Source of the DNA: Bacteroidaceae bacterium HV4-6-C5C
GTDB taxonomy: Bacteria; Bacteroidota; Bacteroidia; Bacteroidales; Bacteroidaceae
DNA length: 64,000 nt
Direction of reading: 5' to 3'
Assembly (NCBI GenBank): GCA_007896885.1
Contig: VOIU01000011.1
Coordinates: 41,947 to 105,946, forward strand
The position numbers were made by a program, and so were the translations under genes. Positions 18,251 to 27,730 of the stretch are shown piece by piece; position 1 is the first letter of the stretch, and each line of letters starts with the position of its first letter. Below the pieces are notes generated by a model. It did not search any database. It was not told where the DNA came from and saw only the letters and a program-made list of their open reading frames with translations.

Positions 18251-19402
18251 ATGGAAACAAAGAACAGTAAGCCTCGCATTATTATAAGCGGAGGAGGTAC
18301 AGGCGGGCATATATTTCCGGCTGTATCAATAGCAAATGCAATAAAAGAGTTACGCCCGGATGCGGATATTCTCTTTGTAGGGGCTGAAGGAAGAATGGAA
18401 ATGCAACGTGTGCCGGATGCCGGATACAAAATAATAGGCTTACCAATAGCGGGATTTGATCGGAAGCATTTATTGAAAAATATCGCCGTGCTAATAAAGC
18501 TGATACGTAGCCAGTGGAAAGCGCGAAGTATTATTAAAGAATTTAAACCGCAAGTTGCAGTCGGAGTTGGGGGTTATGCTAGTGGCCCGACTCTAAAAAC
18601 GGCTGCAATGATGGGAGTTCCAACATTAATTCAAGAACAAAATTCATACGCCGGGGTTACAAATAAGTTATTAGCACAGAAAGCCAGTAAGATATGTGTT
18701 GCATACGAAGGTATGAATAAATTCTTCCCGGAAGATAAGATCATCATGACTGGAAACCCAGTCCGCCAGAATCTATTAAATACGGTATTGAATCGTGAAG
18801 AGCTTTTGCAGACTTTTAATTTTAGTTCTGAAAAGAGAACTATACTAATACTTGGAGGGAGTCTTGGAGCACGTACTATCAACCAAACCCTAATCGGTGC
18901 CTTAGAGACTATAAAAGTTCATCAAGAGATACAATTTATTTGGCAAACCGGGAAAATTTATATCCAACAGGTTAGAGATGCAATAGCGGAAGTGACCGGT
19001 GAAATAATGCGGGGCTCGAGCACAAAAGCAATTCCGAATTTATATGTCACTGATTTCATAAAAGATATGGCAGGGGCTTATGCTGTAGCGGATTTGGTGA
19101 TTTCACGTGCTGGCGCAGGTTCTATTTCAGAATTTTGCTTATTAAAGAAGCCCGTTATATTGGTACCATCCCCAAATGTTGCAGAAGATCACCAAACAAA
19201 AAATGCGTTAGCTCTTGTAAATAAGAATGCAGCTATTTACGTAAAAGACTCCGAAGCGATGGAAAAATTAATTCCCGAAGCATTGCAAACAGTAGTAGAT
19301 AAAAACAAGTTGCAAGAACTAAGTGAAAATATCTATAAATTAGCATTACCCGATTCGGCAAGCATTATAGCAAAAGAAGTATTGAAATTAATTAAAGACT
19401 AA
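18251..19402 (+). CDS. murG: UDP-GlcNAc:lipid I GlcNAc transferase
   Basis: Makes lipid II at the cytoplasmic face of the membrane (GT28, GT-B fold). The first glycine loop SGGGTGGHIFPA (about 13-24), VGVGGYASGPTL, and the UDP-GlcNAc site with GGSLGARTIN and RAGAGSISE are present. Start placed at ATG 18251, which has AGGAAGTGAG upstream; a GTG at 18242 would add three residues but overlaps that ribosome site. About 383 residues, slightly longer than E. coli MurG. Confidence 0.95.
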   Translation: METKNSKPRIIISGGGTGGHIFPAVSIANAIKELRPDADILFVGAEGRMEMQRVPDAGYKIIGLPIAGFDRKHLLKNIAVLIKLIRSQWKARSIIKEFKPQVAVGVGGYASGPTLKTAAMMGVPTLIQEQNSYAGVTNKLLAQKASKICVAYEGMNKFFPEDKIIMTGNPVRQNLLNTVLNREELLQTFNFSSEKRTILILGGSLGARTINQTLIGALETIKVHQEIQFIWQTGKIYIQQVRDAIAEVTGEIMRGSSTKAIPNLYVTDFIKDMAGAYAVADLVISRAGAGSISEFCLLKKPVILVPSPNVAEDHQTKNALALVNKNAAIYVKDSEAMEKLIPEALQTVVDKNKLQELSENIYKLALPDSASIIAKEVLKLIKD

Positions 19403-19478
19403 AACTGTCATTTGGAAGATTAGCATTTTTCTGAAGGTGTTTATAAATTGAAAGGCAGATATAATATAACATAGAGCA

Positions 19479-20864
19479 ATGAATATAGAGAATATAAAAT
19501 CAGTTTACTTTGTTGGCGCCGGAGGCATAGGAATGAGTGCTTTAATCCGCTATTTCCTATCAAAAGGAAAAATTGTAGCTGGCTACGATCGTACCCCAAG
19601 CGATTTGACCGAACATTTGATCGTAGAAGGTGCGCAAATACATTTTGAAGAAGATGTAGCACTTATACCGGAAAGTTGCAAAATAGCCGGAACAACATTA
19701 ATAGTCTATACTCCTGCCGTTCCTCACGATCATGCTGAACTCGTTTATTTTCGTGAAAATGGATTTGAAATACAAAAGCGTGCACAAGTTTTAGGAATTA
19801 TCACACACACTAGTAAAGCTTTATGTGTAGCCGGAACTCATGGAAAAACAACAACCAGCACAATGGCTGCACACCTCCTTCATCAATCGCATGTGGGATG
19901 CACAGCTTTTTTAGGAGGTATATCAAAGAATTACGGAACCAATCTCCTTTTATCAAAATCGAGCCCATATACCGTTATAGAGGCTGATGAATTTGACCGT
20001 TCCTTCCATTGGTTATCACCTTACATGAGCGTGATTACGGCAACAGATCCCGATCATCTCGATATTTATGGTACAAAAGAGGCTTATTTAGAGAGCTTCC
20101 GTCACTACACCAGTCTTATTCAACCCGGCGGTGCACTTATCATACATAAAGGATTAGAGTTGGAACCGGCAACACAAGCAGGGGTTAATATCTATACTTA
20201 CTCCCGCACAGAAGGTGACTTTCATGCTGAAAACATTCGAATTGGAGACGGAGAAATTTACATTGATTTCATTGCCCCCGACACTCGCATTAATAATATT
20301 CAATTGGGCGTACCTGTCAGTATAAATATTGAGAATGGGATTGCAGCTATGGCTCTTGCACATTTAAATGGAGCAACCGATGAGGAGATTAAATTGGGAA
20401 TGAGCAGCTTTCATGGAGTTGATCGTCGTTTCGATTTTAAAATAAAAAATGAGAAAGTTGTCTTCCTAAGTGATTACGCTCATCACCCCGCAGAGATAAA
20501 ACAGAGTGTACAATCAATACGTGAATTATATCAAAACAGAAAAATAACAGCAATTTTCCAGCCTCATCTGTATACACGTACACGCGATTTTTATAAAGAA
20601 TTCGCCGACAGCCTTTCCCTAGTTGACGAAGTGATACTTGTAGATATCTACCCAGCTCGTGAAGTCCCTATTCCAGGAGTGACCAGCAGACTTATTTATG
20701 ATAATCTTCGACCTGGTATAGAAAAGAGTATGTGTAAGAAGGAAGATATACTAAATTTGCTTTTGCAAAAAGATATAGATGTTCTTATTACCTTAGGTGC
20801 AGGTGATATAGATAACTACGTATCGGAAATCACAAAGTTACTCCTGGAAAAAAGCAGTTGCTAA
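19479..20864 (+). CDS. murC: UDP-N-acetylmuramate:L-alanine ligase
   Basis: First amino-acid addition to UDP-MurNAc. Rossmann N-terminus YFVGAGGIGMSALIRYF, P-loop AGTHGKTTTSTM near residue 112, EADEFDRSF, TDPDHLDIY and the Mur-ligase C-terminal FQPHLYTRTRDF with DIYPAREVPIPGV, which together are specific to MurC (and the related Mpl). Position between murG and ftsQ favours MurC. 461 residues. No murB or ddl lies between murC and ftsQ, unlike E. coli. Confidence 0.95.
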   Translation: MNIENIKSVYFVGAGGIGMSALIRYFLSKGKIVAGYDRTPSDLTEHLIVEGAQIHFEEDVALIPESCKIAGTTLIVYTPAVPHDHAELVYFRENGFEIQKRAQVLGIITHTSKALCVAGTHGKTTTSTMAAHLLHQSHVGCTAFLGGISKNYGTNLLLSKSSPYTVIEADEFDRSFHWLSPYMSVITATDPDHLDIYGTKEAYLESFRHYTSLIQPGGALIIHKGLELEPATQAGVNIYTYSRTEGDFHAENIRIGDGEIYIDFIAPDTRINNIQLGVPVSINIENGIAAMALAHLNGATDEEIKLGMSSFHGVDRRFDFKIKNEKVVFLSDYAHHPAEIKQSVQSIRELYQNRKITAIFQPHLYTRTRDFYKEFADSLSLVDEVILVDIYPAREVPIPGVTSRLIYDNLRPGIEKSMCKKEDILNLLLQKDIDVLITLGAGDIDNYVSEITKLLLEKSSC

Positions 20865-20902
20865 AAAGTTATTTAAATAACATATAAAATTAAATATATT
20901 AC

Positions 20903-21709
20903 ATGCTGAGAAGAATTCTGTTGTCCATCATTCTGTTACTGATTATCGTTTATCTGGTGATTGCCGTAACAGGACTTAACCGAAAACCTGCAGGTCTGGT
21001 TTGTCACGACATAGAATTGATCATAAAAGACACTGTTAATGTTGGTTTTATCAATAAGAAGGAAGTTACCGAATTATTAGATAAAAAAGGTCTTAATCCA
21101 ATAGGAAAGCCTATAGAACAAGTGCATTGCAAAGCTTTGGAACAAGAGTTAAGGAAACATCCACTTATAGACCACGTAGAATGTTATAAAGTCCCAAGTG
21201 GAAAAGTCTTTATAGAGGTGAGCCAACGTATTCCTGTCTTAAGGATTATGAGTGCTGACGGTTCAGATTATTACTTGGACAACAAAGGAACAATCATGCC
21301 CCCTGATGCAAAATGTGTTGCACATCTTGCAATAGTCACCGGCAATGTAGAAAAGTCTTATGCAATGAGGATTTTATATAAGTTTGGTGTATTTTTGCAA
21401 CAGAATCCCTTTTGGGATGCCCAAATAGAGCAAATCAATGTATTACCGGATAAAAATATAGAGCTGGTTCCCCGAGTAGGTGACCACATTATTTACCTCG
21501 GAAAAATTGACGATTTTGAATCTAAGTTAGAGCGTATAAAAACCTTTTATGAAAAGGGATTGAACTTAGTGGGATGGAATAAATATTCAGTAATCAATGT
21601 GGAATTTAACAATCAGATTATCTGTACTAAACCCGGAGAAGAAAAAGAAGATAAACAACCGGTTAAACAAGATTCTGTAACGGCATTAAAACCGGTAAAC
21701 GAGCATTGA
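20903..21709 (+). CDS. ftsQ: Cell division protein FtsQ
   Basis: 268 residues: a short cytoplasmic start, one span (ILLSIILLLIIVYLVIAVTGL, about 5-25), then a POTRA-like domain (IKDTVNVGFINKKEVTELL, about 45-65) and a beta domain (KVFIEVSQRIPVLRIMSADGSDYYLDNKGTIMP). FtsQ links early divisome proteins to FtsL/FtsB/FtsW/FtsI. Weakly conserved at sequence level; the call combines topology, the LDNKG motif and position before ftsA. Confidence 0.88.
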   Translation: MLRRILLSIILLLIIVYLVIAVTGLNRKPAGLVCHDIELIIKDTVNVGFINKKEVTELLDKKGLNPIGKPIEQVHCKALEQELRKHPLIDHVECYKVPSGKVFIEVSQRIPVLRIMSADGSDYYLDNKGTIMPPDAKCVAHLAIVTGNVEKSYAMRILYKFGVFLQQNPFWDAQIEQINVLPDKNIELVPRVGDHIIYLGKIDDFESKLERIKTFYEKGLNLVGWNKYSVINVEFNNQIICTKPGEEKEDKQPVKQDSVTALKPVNEH

Positions 21710-21749
21710 TATTGAATCTATTTTTTGAATTTAATAAATTGAATCAGAT

Positions 21750-23186
21750 ATGGCAACAACAGATTTTATCGCGGCTATTGAACTGAGTTCTTCCAAGATT
21801 TCCGGCATTGCAGGAAAGAAGAACAGTGATGGAAGCATTCAAGTTTTGGCTTGTGCGCGTGAAAATGCTGCCTCCTTCATCCGCAAAGGAGTCATTTACA
21901 ACATAGATAAAACAGCACAGGCATTAACTTCCATCATCAATAAATTGGAAGGGCAACTGGATAACTCTATTGCAAAAGTATATGTGGGCATAGGCGGACA
22001 ATCATTAAGAACCGTAAAGAATGCAGTCAGCAGGGAACTTAAAGAGGAAAATATTATATCACAAGAGCTCATTGATGAAATTTGTGATGAAAATCTAGAT
22101 GTTCCACTGATGGATATGAATATACTGGATGTAGCACCGCAAGAGTTCAAAATAGATAACAATATGTATTTTGACCCGGTAGGAGTTGCAGGCAAAAGTA
22201 TTACCGGACACTTTTTAAATATTGTTGCACGCTCGTCCCTCAAAAAAAATCTGGAACACAGCTTTGAACAAGCTAAAATCGAAATAGCCGATTTGTTTAT
22301 AGCTCCGATCACTTTGGCGAATGCCGTACTGACCGAGACCGAAATGCGTTCAGGATGTGCTTTAATAGATCTTGGTGCGGATACAACCACCATTTCGATC
22401 TATAAAAATAATATACTCCGCTATTTAAATGTAATCCCATTGGGCGGCAGCAATATTACCCACGATATCACATCTTTACAGATTGAGGAAACAGAAGCAG
22501 AACAAATTAAATTGAAATTTGGCGACCTACTATATGAGGGTGACAGTGAAGATGCCTCTCCGGTTTGCGAATTAGAAGATGGAAGATCAATTGATTTAAG
22601 TGACTTAAATAATATTATTGATGCGCGCGCTGAAGAGATATTAGCCAATGTATGGAATCAGCTTCAACTCTCCGGATACGATGACAAATTACTTTCGGGA
22701 GTTGTTCTTACGGGTGGAGGATCTAATCTCAAAAATTTAGAGGATGCTTTCCGCAAACGCACAAAAATAGAAAAAGTCAAAACTGTGAAATTTGTACGGA
22801 ATACGGTATATGGTTTTAGCGATTTTCTAAAAAAAGATGGTATGGAAAACTCATTGCTGGGGTTACTTGCTGCGGGGAATGAAAATTGCTGTCTACTAGA
22901 GACTAAATCCGTGACACAACCAGAATCCATTGAAGTACTTACTTACTCTAAAACGGTCGATATTTTCAATGATGATGAAGCGCTGAAAGAACAAGCAGCA
23001 GCAGCAAGGGCTGCAAAGCTGCAACGTGAAAAAGAAGAAAAAGAGCGTAAAGAACTGGAACGTAAAGAAAAAGAAAGAAGAGAGAAAGAAGAGAAAAAAA
23101 AGAAAAAGAAGGAAGGTCCCGGTTGGTTTGAGAAGACTTTCAACAAGATTTCCAATGAGATTTTTTCAGATGATGATATGCAATAA
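21750..23186 (+). CDS. ftsA: Cell division protein FtsA
   Basis: Actin-fold ATPase that tethers FtsZ to the membrane. ATPase motifs: FIAAIELSSSKISGIAGKK (phosphate 1), ALIDLGADTTTISIY (phosphate 2) and GVVLTGGGSNLKNLE (adenosine). The 1C subdomain follows the first motif (VYVGIGGQSLRTV). The C-terminus has a roughly 40-residue Lys/Glu-rich linker and ends with an amphipathic helix (PGWFEKTFNKISNEIF), the likely membrane anchor. 478 residues, longer than E. coli FtsA (420) because of this linker. Confidence 0.95.
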   Translation: MATTDFIAAIELSSSKISGIAGKKNSDGSIQVLACARENAASFIRKGVIYNIDKTAQALTSIINKLEGQLDNSIAKVYVGIGGQSLRTVKNAVSRELKEENIISQELIDEICDENLDVPLMDMNILDVAPQEFKIDNNMYFDPVGVAGKSITGHFLNIVARSSLKKNLEHSFEQAKIEIADLFIAPITLANAVLTETEMRSGCALIDLGADTTTISIYKNNILRYLNVIPLGGSNITHDITSLQIEETEAEQIKLKFGDLLYEGDSEDASPVCELEDGRSIDLSDLNNIIDARAEEILANVWNQLQLSGYDDKLLSGVVLTGGGSNLKNLEDAFRKRTKIEKVKTVKFVRNTVYGFSDFLKKDGMENSLLGLLAAGNENCCLLETKSVTQPESIEVLTYSKTVDIFNDDEALKEQAAAARAAKLQREKEEKERKELERKEKERREKEEKKKKKKEGPGWFEKTFNKISNEIFSDDDMQ

Positions 23187-23205
23187 ACTCAATTAAATAG
23201 GAACT

Positions 23206-24525
23206 ATGGACGATATAGTACAATTCGATTTCCCAACCGATTCCCCTAAGATCATTAAAGTAATTGGTGTTGGTGGAGGTGGTGGTAATGCCGTAAACCA
23301 CATGTATCGGGAAGGTATACACGACGTGACATTCGTACTTTGCAATACGGACAATCAAGCGTTAAAAGAATCTCCTGTCCCAGTAAAACTACAGTTGGGG
23401 CGTTCCATTACAGAAGGACTTGGTGCCGGAAATCGCCCGGAGAGGGCCTGCGAAGCTGCCGAAGAGAGCAATGATGATATCAGAGCTCTCTTGAATGACG
23501 GTACAAAAATGGTTTTTATCACCGCTGGTATGGGAGGTGGTACAGGCACCGGAGCAGCTCCGGTAATAGCTCGCATTGCCAAAGAAATGGATATTTTAAC
23601 GGTGGGCATTGTGACTATTCCTTTCATTTTCGAAGGAGAAAAGAAAATCATTCAAGCTCTTGATGGAGTAGAACGCATAGCACAACATGTTGACGCATTA
23701 TTGGTTATTAATAACGAACGTCTACGTGAAATATACTCCGATCTTACTTTCATGAATGCTTTTGGTAAAGCCGATGACACGCTATCTATTGCAGCAAAAA
23801 GTATAGCCGAGATCATCACCATGAGAGGGACGGTCAACCTGGATTTCGCTGATGTGAAGACTATCCTTAAAGACGGAGGAGTAGCAATCATGAGTACAGG
23901 ATTTGGCGAAGGAGAAAGTCGTGTAACTAAGGCCATTGATGATGCTCTTCATTCACCGTTGCTAAATAATAACGACATCTTCAACGCTAAAAAAGTAATG
24001 CTCAACGTCTCATTCTGCGAAACATCAGAACTTATGATGGAAGAAATGAATGAAATACATGAGTTTATGAGTAAGTTCCGTGAAGGGGTAGAAGTTATTT
24101 GGGGTGTTGCCGTAGATAATGCACTAGAAAGTAAAGTGAAAATTACTGTTCTCGCCACCGGATTTGGAGTAGAAGACGTGCCCGGAATGGATAGTGTACT
24201 CGAAAAACGCAGTCAGGAAGAAGAAGAGCGACAATTGCTTTTGGAAGAAGAAAAAGAAAAGAATAAAGAGCGTATTCGCAAAGCATACGGAGAGAGTGCA
24301 AGTGGCATTGGAACAAAAAATATTCGGAAACGCAGACATATCTATATCTTCAATCCGGAAGATTTGGATAATGCAGATATCATTGCCATGGTAGAAGACT
24401 CTCCCACTTATTTGCGTGATAAGAGCACTTTAAGCAGCATTAAAGCTAAAGCTGCAGCCGAAGAACAATTAGCGACAGAAGAGGCTGAAAAGAGCGAAGA
24501 CCCCGGAGGTATTATTACTTTCTAA
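23206..24525 (+). CDS. ftsZ: Cell division GTPase FtsZ
   Basis: Tubulin-fold GTPase that forms the Z ring. GVGGGGGNAVNHM near residue 22, the tubulin signature GMGGGTGTGAAP at about 108-119, and the synergy loop NLDFADVKTIL are intact. The C-terminal tail is Glu/Lys-rich and holds a conserved-looking block IYIFNPEDLDNADIIAMVE. The protein ends GGIITF rather than the proteobacterial D-I-P-x-F-L peptide. Starts 20 bp after ftsA. Confidence 0.97.
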   Translation: MDDIVQFDFPTDSPKIIKVIGVGGGGGNAVNHMYREGIHDVTFVLCNTDNQALKESPVPVKLQLGRSITEGLGAGNRPERACEAAEESNDDIRALLNDGTKMVFITAGMGGGTGTGAAPVIARIAKEMDILTVGIVTIPFIFEGEKKIIQALDGVERIAQHVDALLVINNERLREIYSDLTFMNAFGKADDTLSIAAKSIAEIITMRGTVNLDFADVKTILKDGGVAIMSTGFGEGESRVTKAIDDALHSPLLNNNDIFNAKKVMLNVSFCETSELMMEEMNEIHEFMSKFREGVEVIWGVAVDNALESKVKITVLATGFGVEDVPGMDSVLEKRSQEEEERQLLLEEEKEKNKERIRKAYGESASGIGTKNIRKRRHIYIFNPEDLDNADIIAMVEDSPTYLRDKSTLSSIKAKAAAEEQLATEEAEKSEDPGGIITF

Positions 24526-24629
24526 TGAAGTGAAATGATAGATGGATTTATTTCAGATCCAATAAATAAAATTCGAAAGATTCTAGTCTCGCATATAAAG
24601 AAAAAATAATAATAAAATAATATAGTCTT

Positions 24630-25079
24630 ATGGATTTATTTGATAGAGTCAGCGAAGACATTAAAAGCGCAATGAAAGCCAAAGATAAAGTGGCTCTTGA
24701 AACATTAAGAAATATAAAGAAAGTATTTTTAGAAGCTAAAACGGCTCCTGGAGCAAATGATATTCTCACAGATGCTGATGCATTGAAGATCATGCAGAAG
24801 TTGGTTAAGCAGGGGAAAGATGCTGCAGAAATATATATACAACAAGAGCGTCAGGATTTAGCCGATGAAGAGTTGGCACAAGTGAAGATTATCGAAGTCT
24901 ATCTTCCTAAGCAAATGACCGAAGAAGAACTTGTCAAAGCATTGAAAGCCATTATTGAAGAAGTAGGAGCTGATGGGGCTAAAGACATGGGTAAAGTAAT
25001 GGGAGTGGCTACAAAAAAGTTATCCGGTCTTGCTGAAGGACGTGTTATATCTGCCAAAGTAAAAGAACTGCTTGGATAA
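24630..25079 (+). CDS. yqeY: GatB/YqeY domain protein
   Basis: 149 residues matching the YqeY family: LFDRVSEDIKSAMKAKDKVALETLRNIK at the start and EVGADGAKDMGKVMGVATKKLSGLAEGRVIS near the end, an all-helical module like the tRNA-binding tail of GatB. Role unproven; it has been linked to tRNA or amidotransferase function by homology only. It follows ftsZ by about 105 bp and is closed by a good terminator, so it is probably the last gene of the dcw run. Confidence 0.92.
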   Translation: MDLFDRVSEDIKSAMKAKDKVALETLRNIKKVFLEAKTAPGANDILTDADALKIMQKLVKQGKDAAEIYIQQERQDLADEELAQVKIIEVYLPKQMTEEELVKALKAIIEEVGADGAKDMGKVMGVATKKLSGLAEGRVISAKVKELLG

Positions 25080-25106
25080 GATCAGAAAAATCAATATATA
25101 AAGAAA

Positions 25107-25138
25107 ATCATCACTTTTATATAAGTGGTGATTTTTTA
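25107..25138 (+). terminator. Terminator closing the dcw cluster
   Basis: ATCATCACTT (25107-25116) pairs with AAGTGGTGAT (25123-25132), one G-U pair, 6-nt loop, then six T. Confidence 0.9.
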
Positions 25139-25173
25139 TATACATTTTTCCACATTAATCTCTATTCTTAGGA

Positions 25174-25202
25174 TTGATTTCCAACGACTATTATTATATT
25201 TG
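25174..25202 (+). promoter_or_regulatory. Promoter of the PagL-like gene
   Basis: TTG (25174-25176), 18 bp, TATATTTG (25195-25202). The -7 box is a perfect TAnnTTTG; the spacing is one base short of the usual range. Leader of about 57 nt. Confidence 0.65.
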
Positions 25203-25265
25203 CCATAGCAACTTTCCAAATGAAATAATAAAGGCCTTGATAGTTATACAGAACCAACACGACAT

Positions 25266-26528
25266 ATGGTAAAGAGATTGCTGAGAACATTAAAAATAAT
25301 AACTCTTAGCGGACTAACACTTTCTTTTCATGCTAACCAAATACACGCTCAAGAGGAAATGAGTAATAGTTCAATGAATATTGAACCGGATACGACATGC
25401 TTCTCAAAATATTATATCCACTTCTTCGAGATTGAAGCACGAGGCGGCTATATTTTCCCAACAAACTCCTTTCTGAAAAGAGAAAATGAAAACCATAATT
25501 ACATTAGAAATACTTCGTCGATACATTTAAAGTATGCTTTTAAGCTACGTCCTGGCAATTGTGAAGAACGTATATATAACGGAGCATACCAAGGGATAGG
25601 AATAGCTCGATATGATTTTGGAAATAAAGAAGAGCTTGGATCTCCTACTGCATTCTATCTATTTCAGGGAGCCCGTATTGCTCAATTGTCATCACCACTC
25701 TCAGTCAATTATGAATGGAACTTCGGTATCTCATCGGGATGGCACCCATATAACTTTCAATACAACCATTTTAATAAGATTATAGGTTCAGAAGTTAATG
25801 CATATCTTAATATAAACTTTTACCTTAATTGGAAACTCTCTCACAAACTCGACTTAGTTTCTGGAATTACATTCAGCCATTTCTCAAATGGAAATACAAA
25901 GTTTCCCAATGCAGGTCTTAACAGCAGTGACCTTAAAATAGGACTGATATACAATTTTAATAGAAACCAAAATACCCAGAATATCCCCACTTACGCAAAC
26001 CCCATACCTCAGTTTCCTCGCCATATCAGCTACGATCTGACCATGTTTGGAGCTTGGCGGCGAAAAGGGGTCTATTTAGGTGATAGCCAAATAGCCTCAC
26101 CAAACGCCTATACTGTTCTAGGGTTCAACTTTGCTCCAATGTATAACCTCGGGTATAAATACCGTGTCGGAGCATCATTGGATGGGGTCTACGATGGTAG
26201 CGCAAATGTATATACCGAAGATTATATTGAAGGCACATCACCAGAATTTTTCAACCCTAAATTTAACAGACAAATTGCTTTAGGCATTTCTGCACGTGCA
26301 GAGTATGTAATGCCATACTTTACCGTAGGCGCTGGCATAGGAACAAATATGATTCATGGACGCGGTGATATGAAAGGCACATATCAAATATTAGCACTCA
26401 AAATCAAGATGACTCGAGACACATATCTCCATATTGGATACAATCTAAAAGATTGTAAAACTCCAAACTATCTTATGCTGGGAGTTGGCTATCGCTTTAA
26501 CAATAAGTATCCATTACTACATCGCTAA
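25266..26528 (+). CDS. PagL-like lipid A deacylase / acyloxyacyl hydrolase family outer-membrane protein
   Basis: 420 residues with signal peptide (cleavage after HAQ29) and many amphipathic beta strands ending in aromatic residues (final GVGYRFNNKYPLLHR), so an outer-membrane barrel is likely. The motif SHFSNGNTKFPNAGLN (204-219) matches the PagL active site HxSN...PN.G, giving His205 and Ser207. The position of the catalytic Glu is Asn219. GWHPYN and NKIIGSEVNAYL before it are also family-like. At 420 residues it is more than twice the length of PagL; residues 245-420 look like a second run of barrel strands. Terminates 17 bp from convergent recO. Confidence 0.75.
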   Translation: MVKRLLRTLKIITLSGLTLSFHANQIHAQEEMSNSSMNIEPDTTCFSKYYIHFFEIEARGGYIFPTNSFLKRENENHNYIRNTSSIHLKYAFKLRPGNCEERIYNGAYQGIGIARYDFGNKEELGSPTAFYLFQGARIAQLSSPLSVNYEWNFGISSGWHPYNFQYNHFNKIIGSEVNAYLNINFYLNWKLSHKLDLVSGITFSHFSNGNTKFPNAGLNSSDLKIGLIYNFNRNQNTQNIPTYANPIPQFPRHISYDLTMFGAWRRKGVYLGDSQIASPNAYTVLGFNFAPMYNLGYKYRVGASLDGVYDGSANVYTEDYIEGTSPEFFNPKFNRQIALGISARAEYVMPYFTVGAGIGTNMIHGRGDMKGTYQILALKIKMTRDTYLHIGYNLKDCKTPNYLMLGVGYRFNNKYPLLHR

Positions 26529-26545
26529 TCACATTCAACCTAATA

Positions 26546-27274
26546 TTAATCAAAGAGTTCTTTCAGAACGTCTAAAGACTTCAATATCGGGAAATCCGGC
26601 AAGTGGACTCTGTAGTACTCATTCATAACAACTAAGCAACGGGCACGCTCAGATCGATTCATCTGAAAATGATGCATTGTTTCATAATTCATGCGCATCA
26701 GGCTAATAAGCTTAGATGCTTCATCGGGCAAAATATAAAATGAGTGCAATTGAGGACGAATCGAGGTAAAACAAGCATTCGTCAAATCAAAATAGCAACC
26801 TTCACGATAATCCTGTAGATTAGGGAAGCAACCTAAAAAGCGGGAAATACGCATCAAAAAAACTAAATGAAAATTCGCAAATTCATGCTGGCATTCATCC
26901 AGCCAAACAATGGAATATCTCAAATAATCAAACAATAGTTGATTCTCGGTTTCTTCACGTACAGCCCGATAAAGGAACTCCGAAAGGAATAAGGCTATTG
27001 CAGATTTATATGGATTGTATGGTATGGATGTAAAAGGATAAAATGATTTTGCCTCCTTCACTTTATAGAAACCGGCATGATGACGAAAGTCTGCTTCCAG
27101 TTCCACTAACGCTAAGGGTTGGAATAGTACAGACTTCACTACAGTCTTACGGGAGCGAGGCAAAGGAACAATAAAGGATACTCGTCCTGCAACTTCAGTG
27201 TAAACATGAGCTATAATAGATGTATCGCTGTACTTTAAGGTGTGCAGTACAATTCCAGCCGTTTTTTGTAACAT
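26546..27274 (-). CDS. recO: DNA repair protein RecO
   Basis: About 242 residues. The N-terminal OB fold ([38 protein letters not shown]) loads RecA with RecF/RecR; the helical C-terminal part contains the FEL/FLCY-type segment ([18 protein letters not shown]). No four-Cys zinc site is evident. The start chosen is ATG 27274 (MLQKTAGI) because a -7 box lies at 27306-27313. A longer reading from 27382 would place that promoter inside the coding region and adds 36 unrelated residues. Confidence 0.92.
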   Translation of the reverse strand: MLQKTAGIVLHTLKYSDTSIIAHVYTEVAGRVSFIVPLPRSRKTVVKSVLFQPLALVELEADFRHHAGFYKVKEAKSFYPFTSIPYNPYKSAIALFLSEFLYRAVREETENQLLFDYLRYSIVWLDECQHEFANFHLVFLMRISRFLGCFPNLQDYREGCYFDLTNACFTSIRPQLHSFYILPDEASKLISLMRMNYETMHHFQMNRSERARCLVVMNEYYRVHLPDFPILKSLDVLKELFD

Positions 27275-27305
27275 AAATCCTTCATTAGAACTAACAATAT
27301 GCCAA

Positions 27306-27313
27306 CAAATGTA
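27306..27313 (-). promoter_or_regulatory. -7 box of recO
   Basis: Minus-strand TACATTTG, a perfect TAnnTTTG, about 32 bp before the chosen ATG. No TTG at ideal distance; TTTG occurs at 24 bp. Confidence 0.55.
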
Positions 27314-27534
27314 CATGATAATTGCCAAATTTGCATCCAAATAATAAAAAACAGAAAAGAAACTAACGCAAAATCTATCCAAAGAAGAAAGAAGACCGAA
27401 GAATCGCTGTTTTTCAAAGTAAAAAGCAAATTTCTTTTCCCAAAAAATGGAATCTTATCCATCTGATTATCAAAGAGCAAGAAGTGGACTTTTGTAGTAG
27501 GGATAAGCCGCTTGATATTTTTTTACTACGAATA

Positions 27535-27566
27535 TTTTGTCAATTCAAAAATAGTCCCTACATTTG
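27535..27566 (+). promoter_or_regulatory. Promoter of tRNA-Glu (and probably rpsT)
   Basis: TTTTG (27535-27539), 19 bp, TACATTTG (27559-27566): near-consensus Bacteroidetes promoter. Predicted start about 50 nt before the mature tRNA. Confidence 0.8.
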
Positions 27567-27623
27567 CATCCGCAAACAAGAAAGCTATGTGTTTGCGAAA
27601 GCAGAAATGCGAAATATAAGGAT

Positions 27624-27695
27624 GGCCCGTTCGTCTATCGGTTAGGACGCAAGATTTTCATTCTTGAAAGGGGGGTTCGATTCCCCCACGGGCTA
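27624..27695 (+). tRNA. tRNA-Glu (anticodon TTC)
   Basis: 72-nt cloverleaf: acceptor GGCCCGT pairs with ACGGGCT (first pair G-U), D arm around TCTATCGGTTAGGA, anticodon stem CAAGA/TCTTG with loop TTTTCAT (anticodon TTC), T arm GGGGG-TTCGATT-CCCCC, discriminator A. CCA is not encoded. The rpsT start lies 36 nt downstream with no terminator between, so the two may share a transcript. Confidence 0.97.
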
Positions 27696-27730
27696 CAATT
27701 TAAAAACGAACTAAAAAAAGATTAGTCGAG

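Larger units (their letters stand above)
27275..27623. other. Divergent intergenic region between recO and tRNA-Glu
   Basis: About 350 bases. It contains the recO -7 box and the tRNA-Glu promoter. I see no gene in the middle; the reading frames there are short and AT-rich. Confidence 0.6.

Noticed and set aside
27383..27480. N-terminal extension of RecO to 27382 and beyond
   Set aside because: It would put a perfect -7 box inside the gene and adds residues with no RecO similarity.
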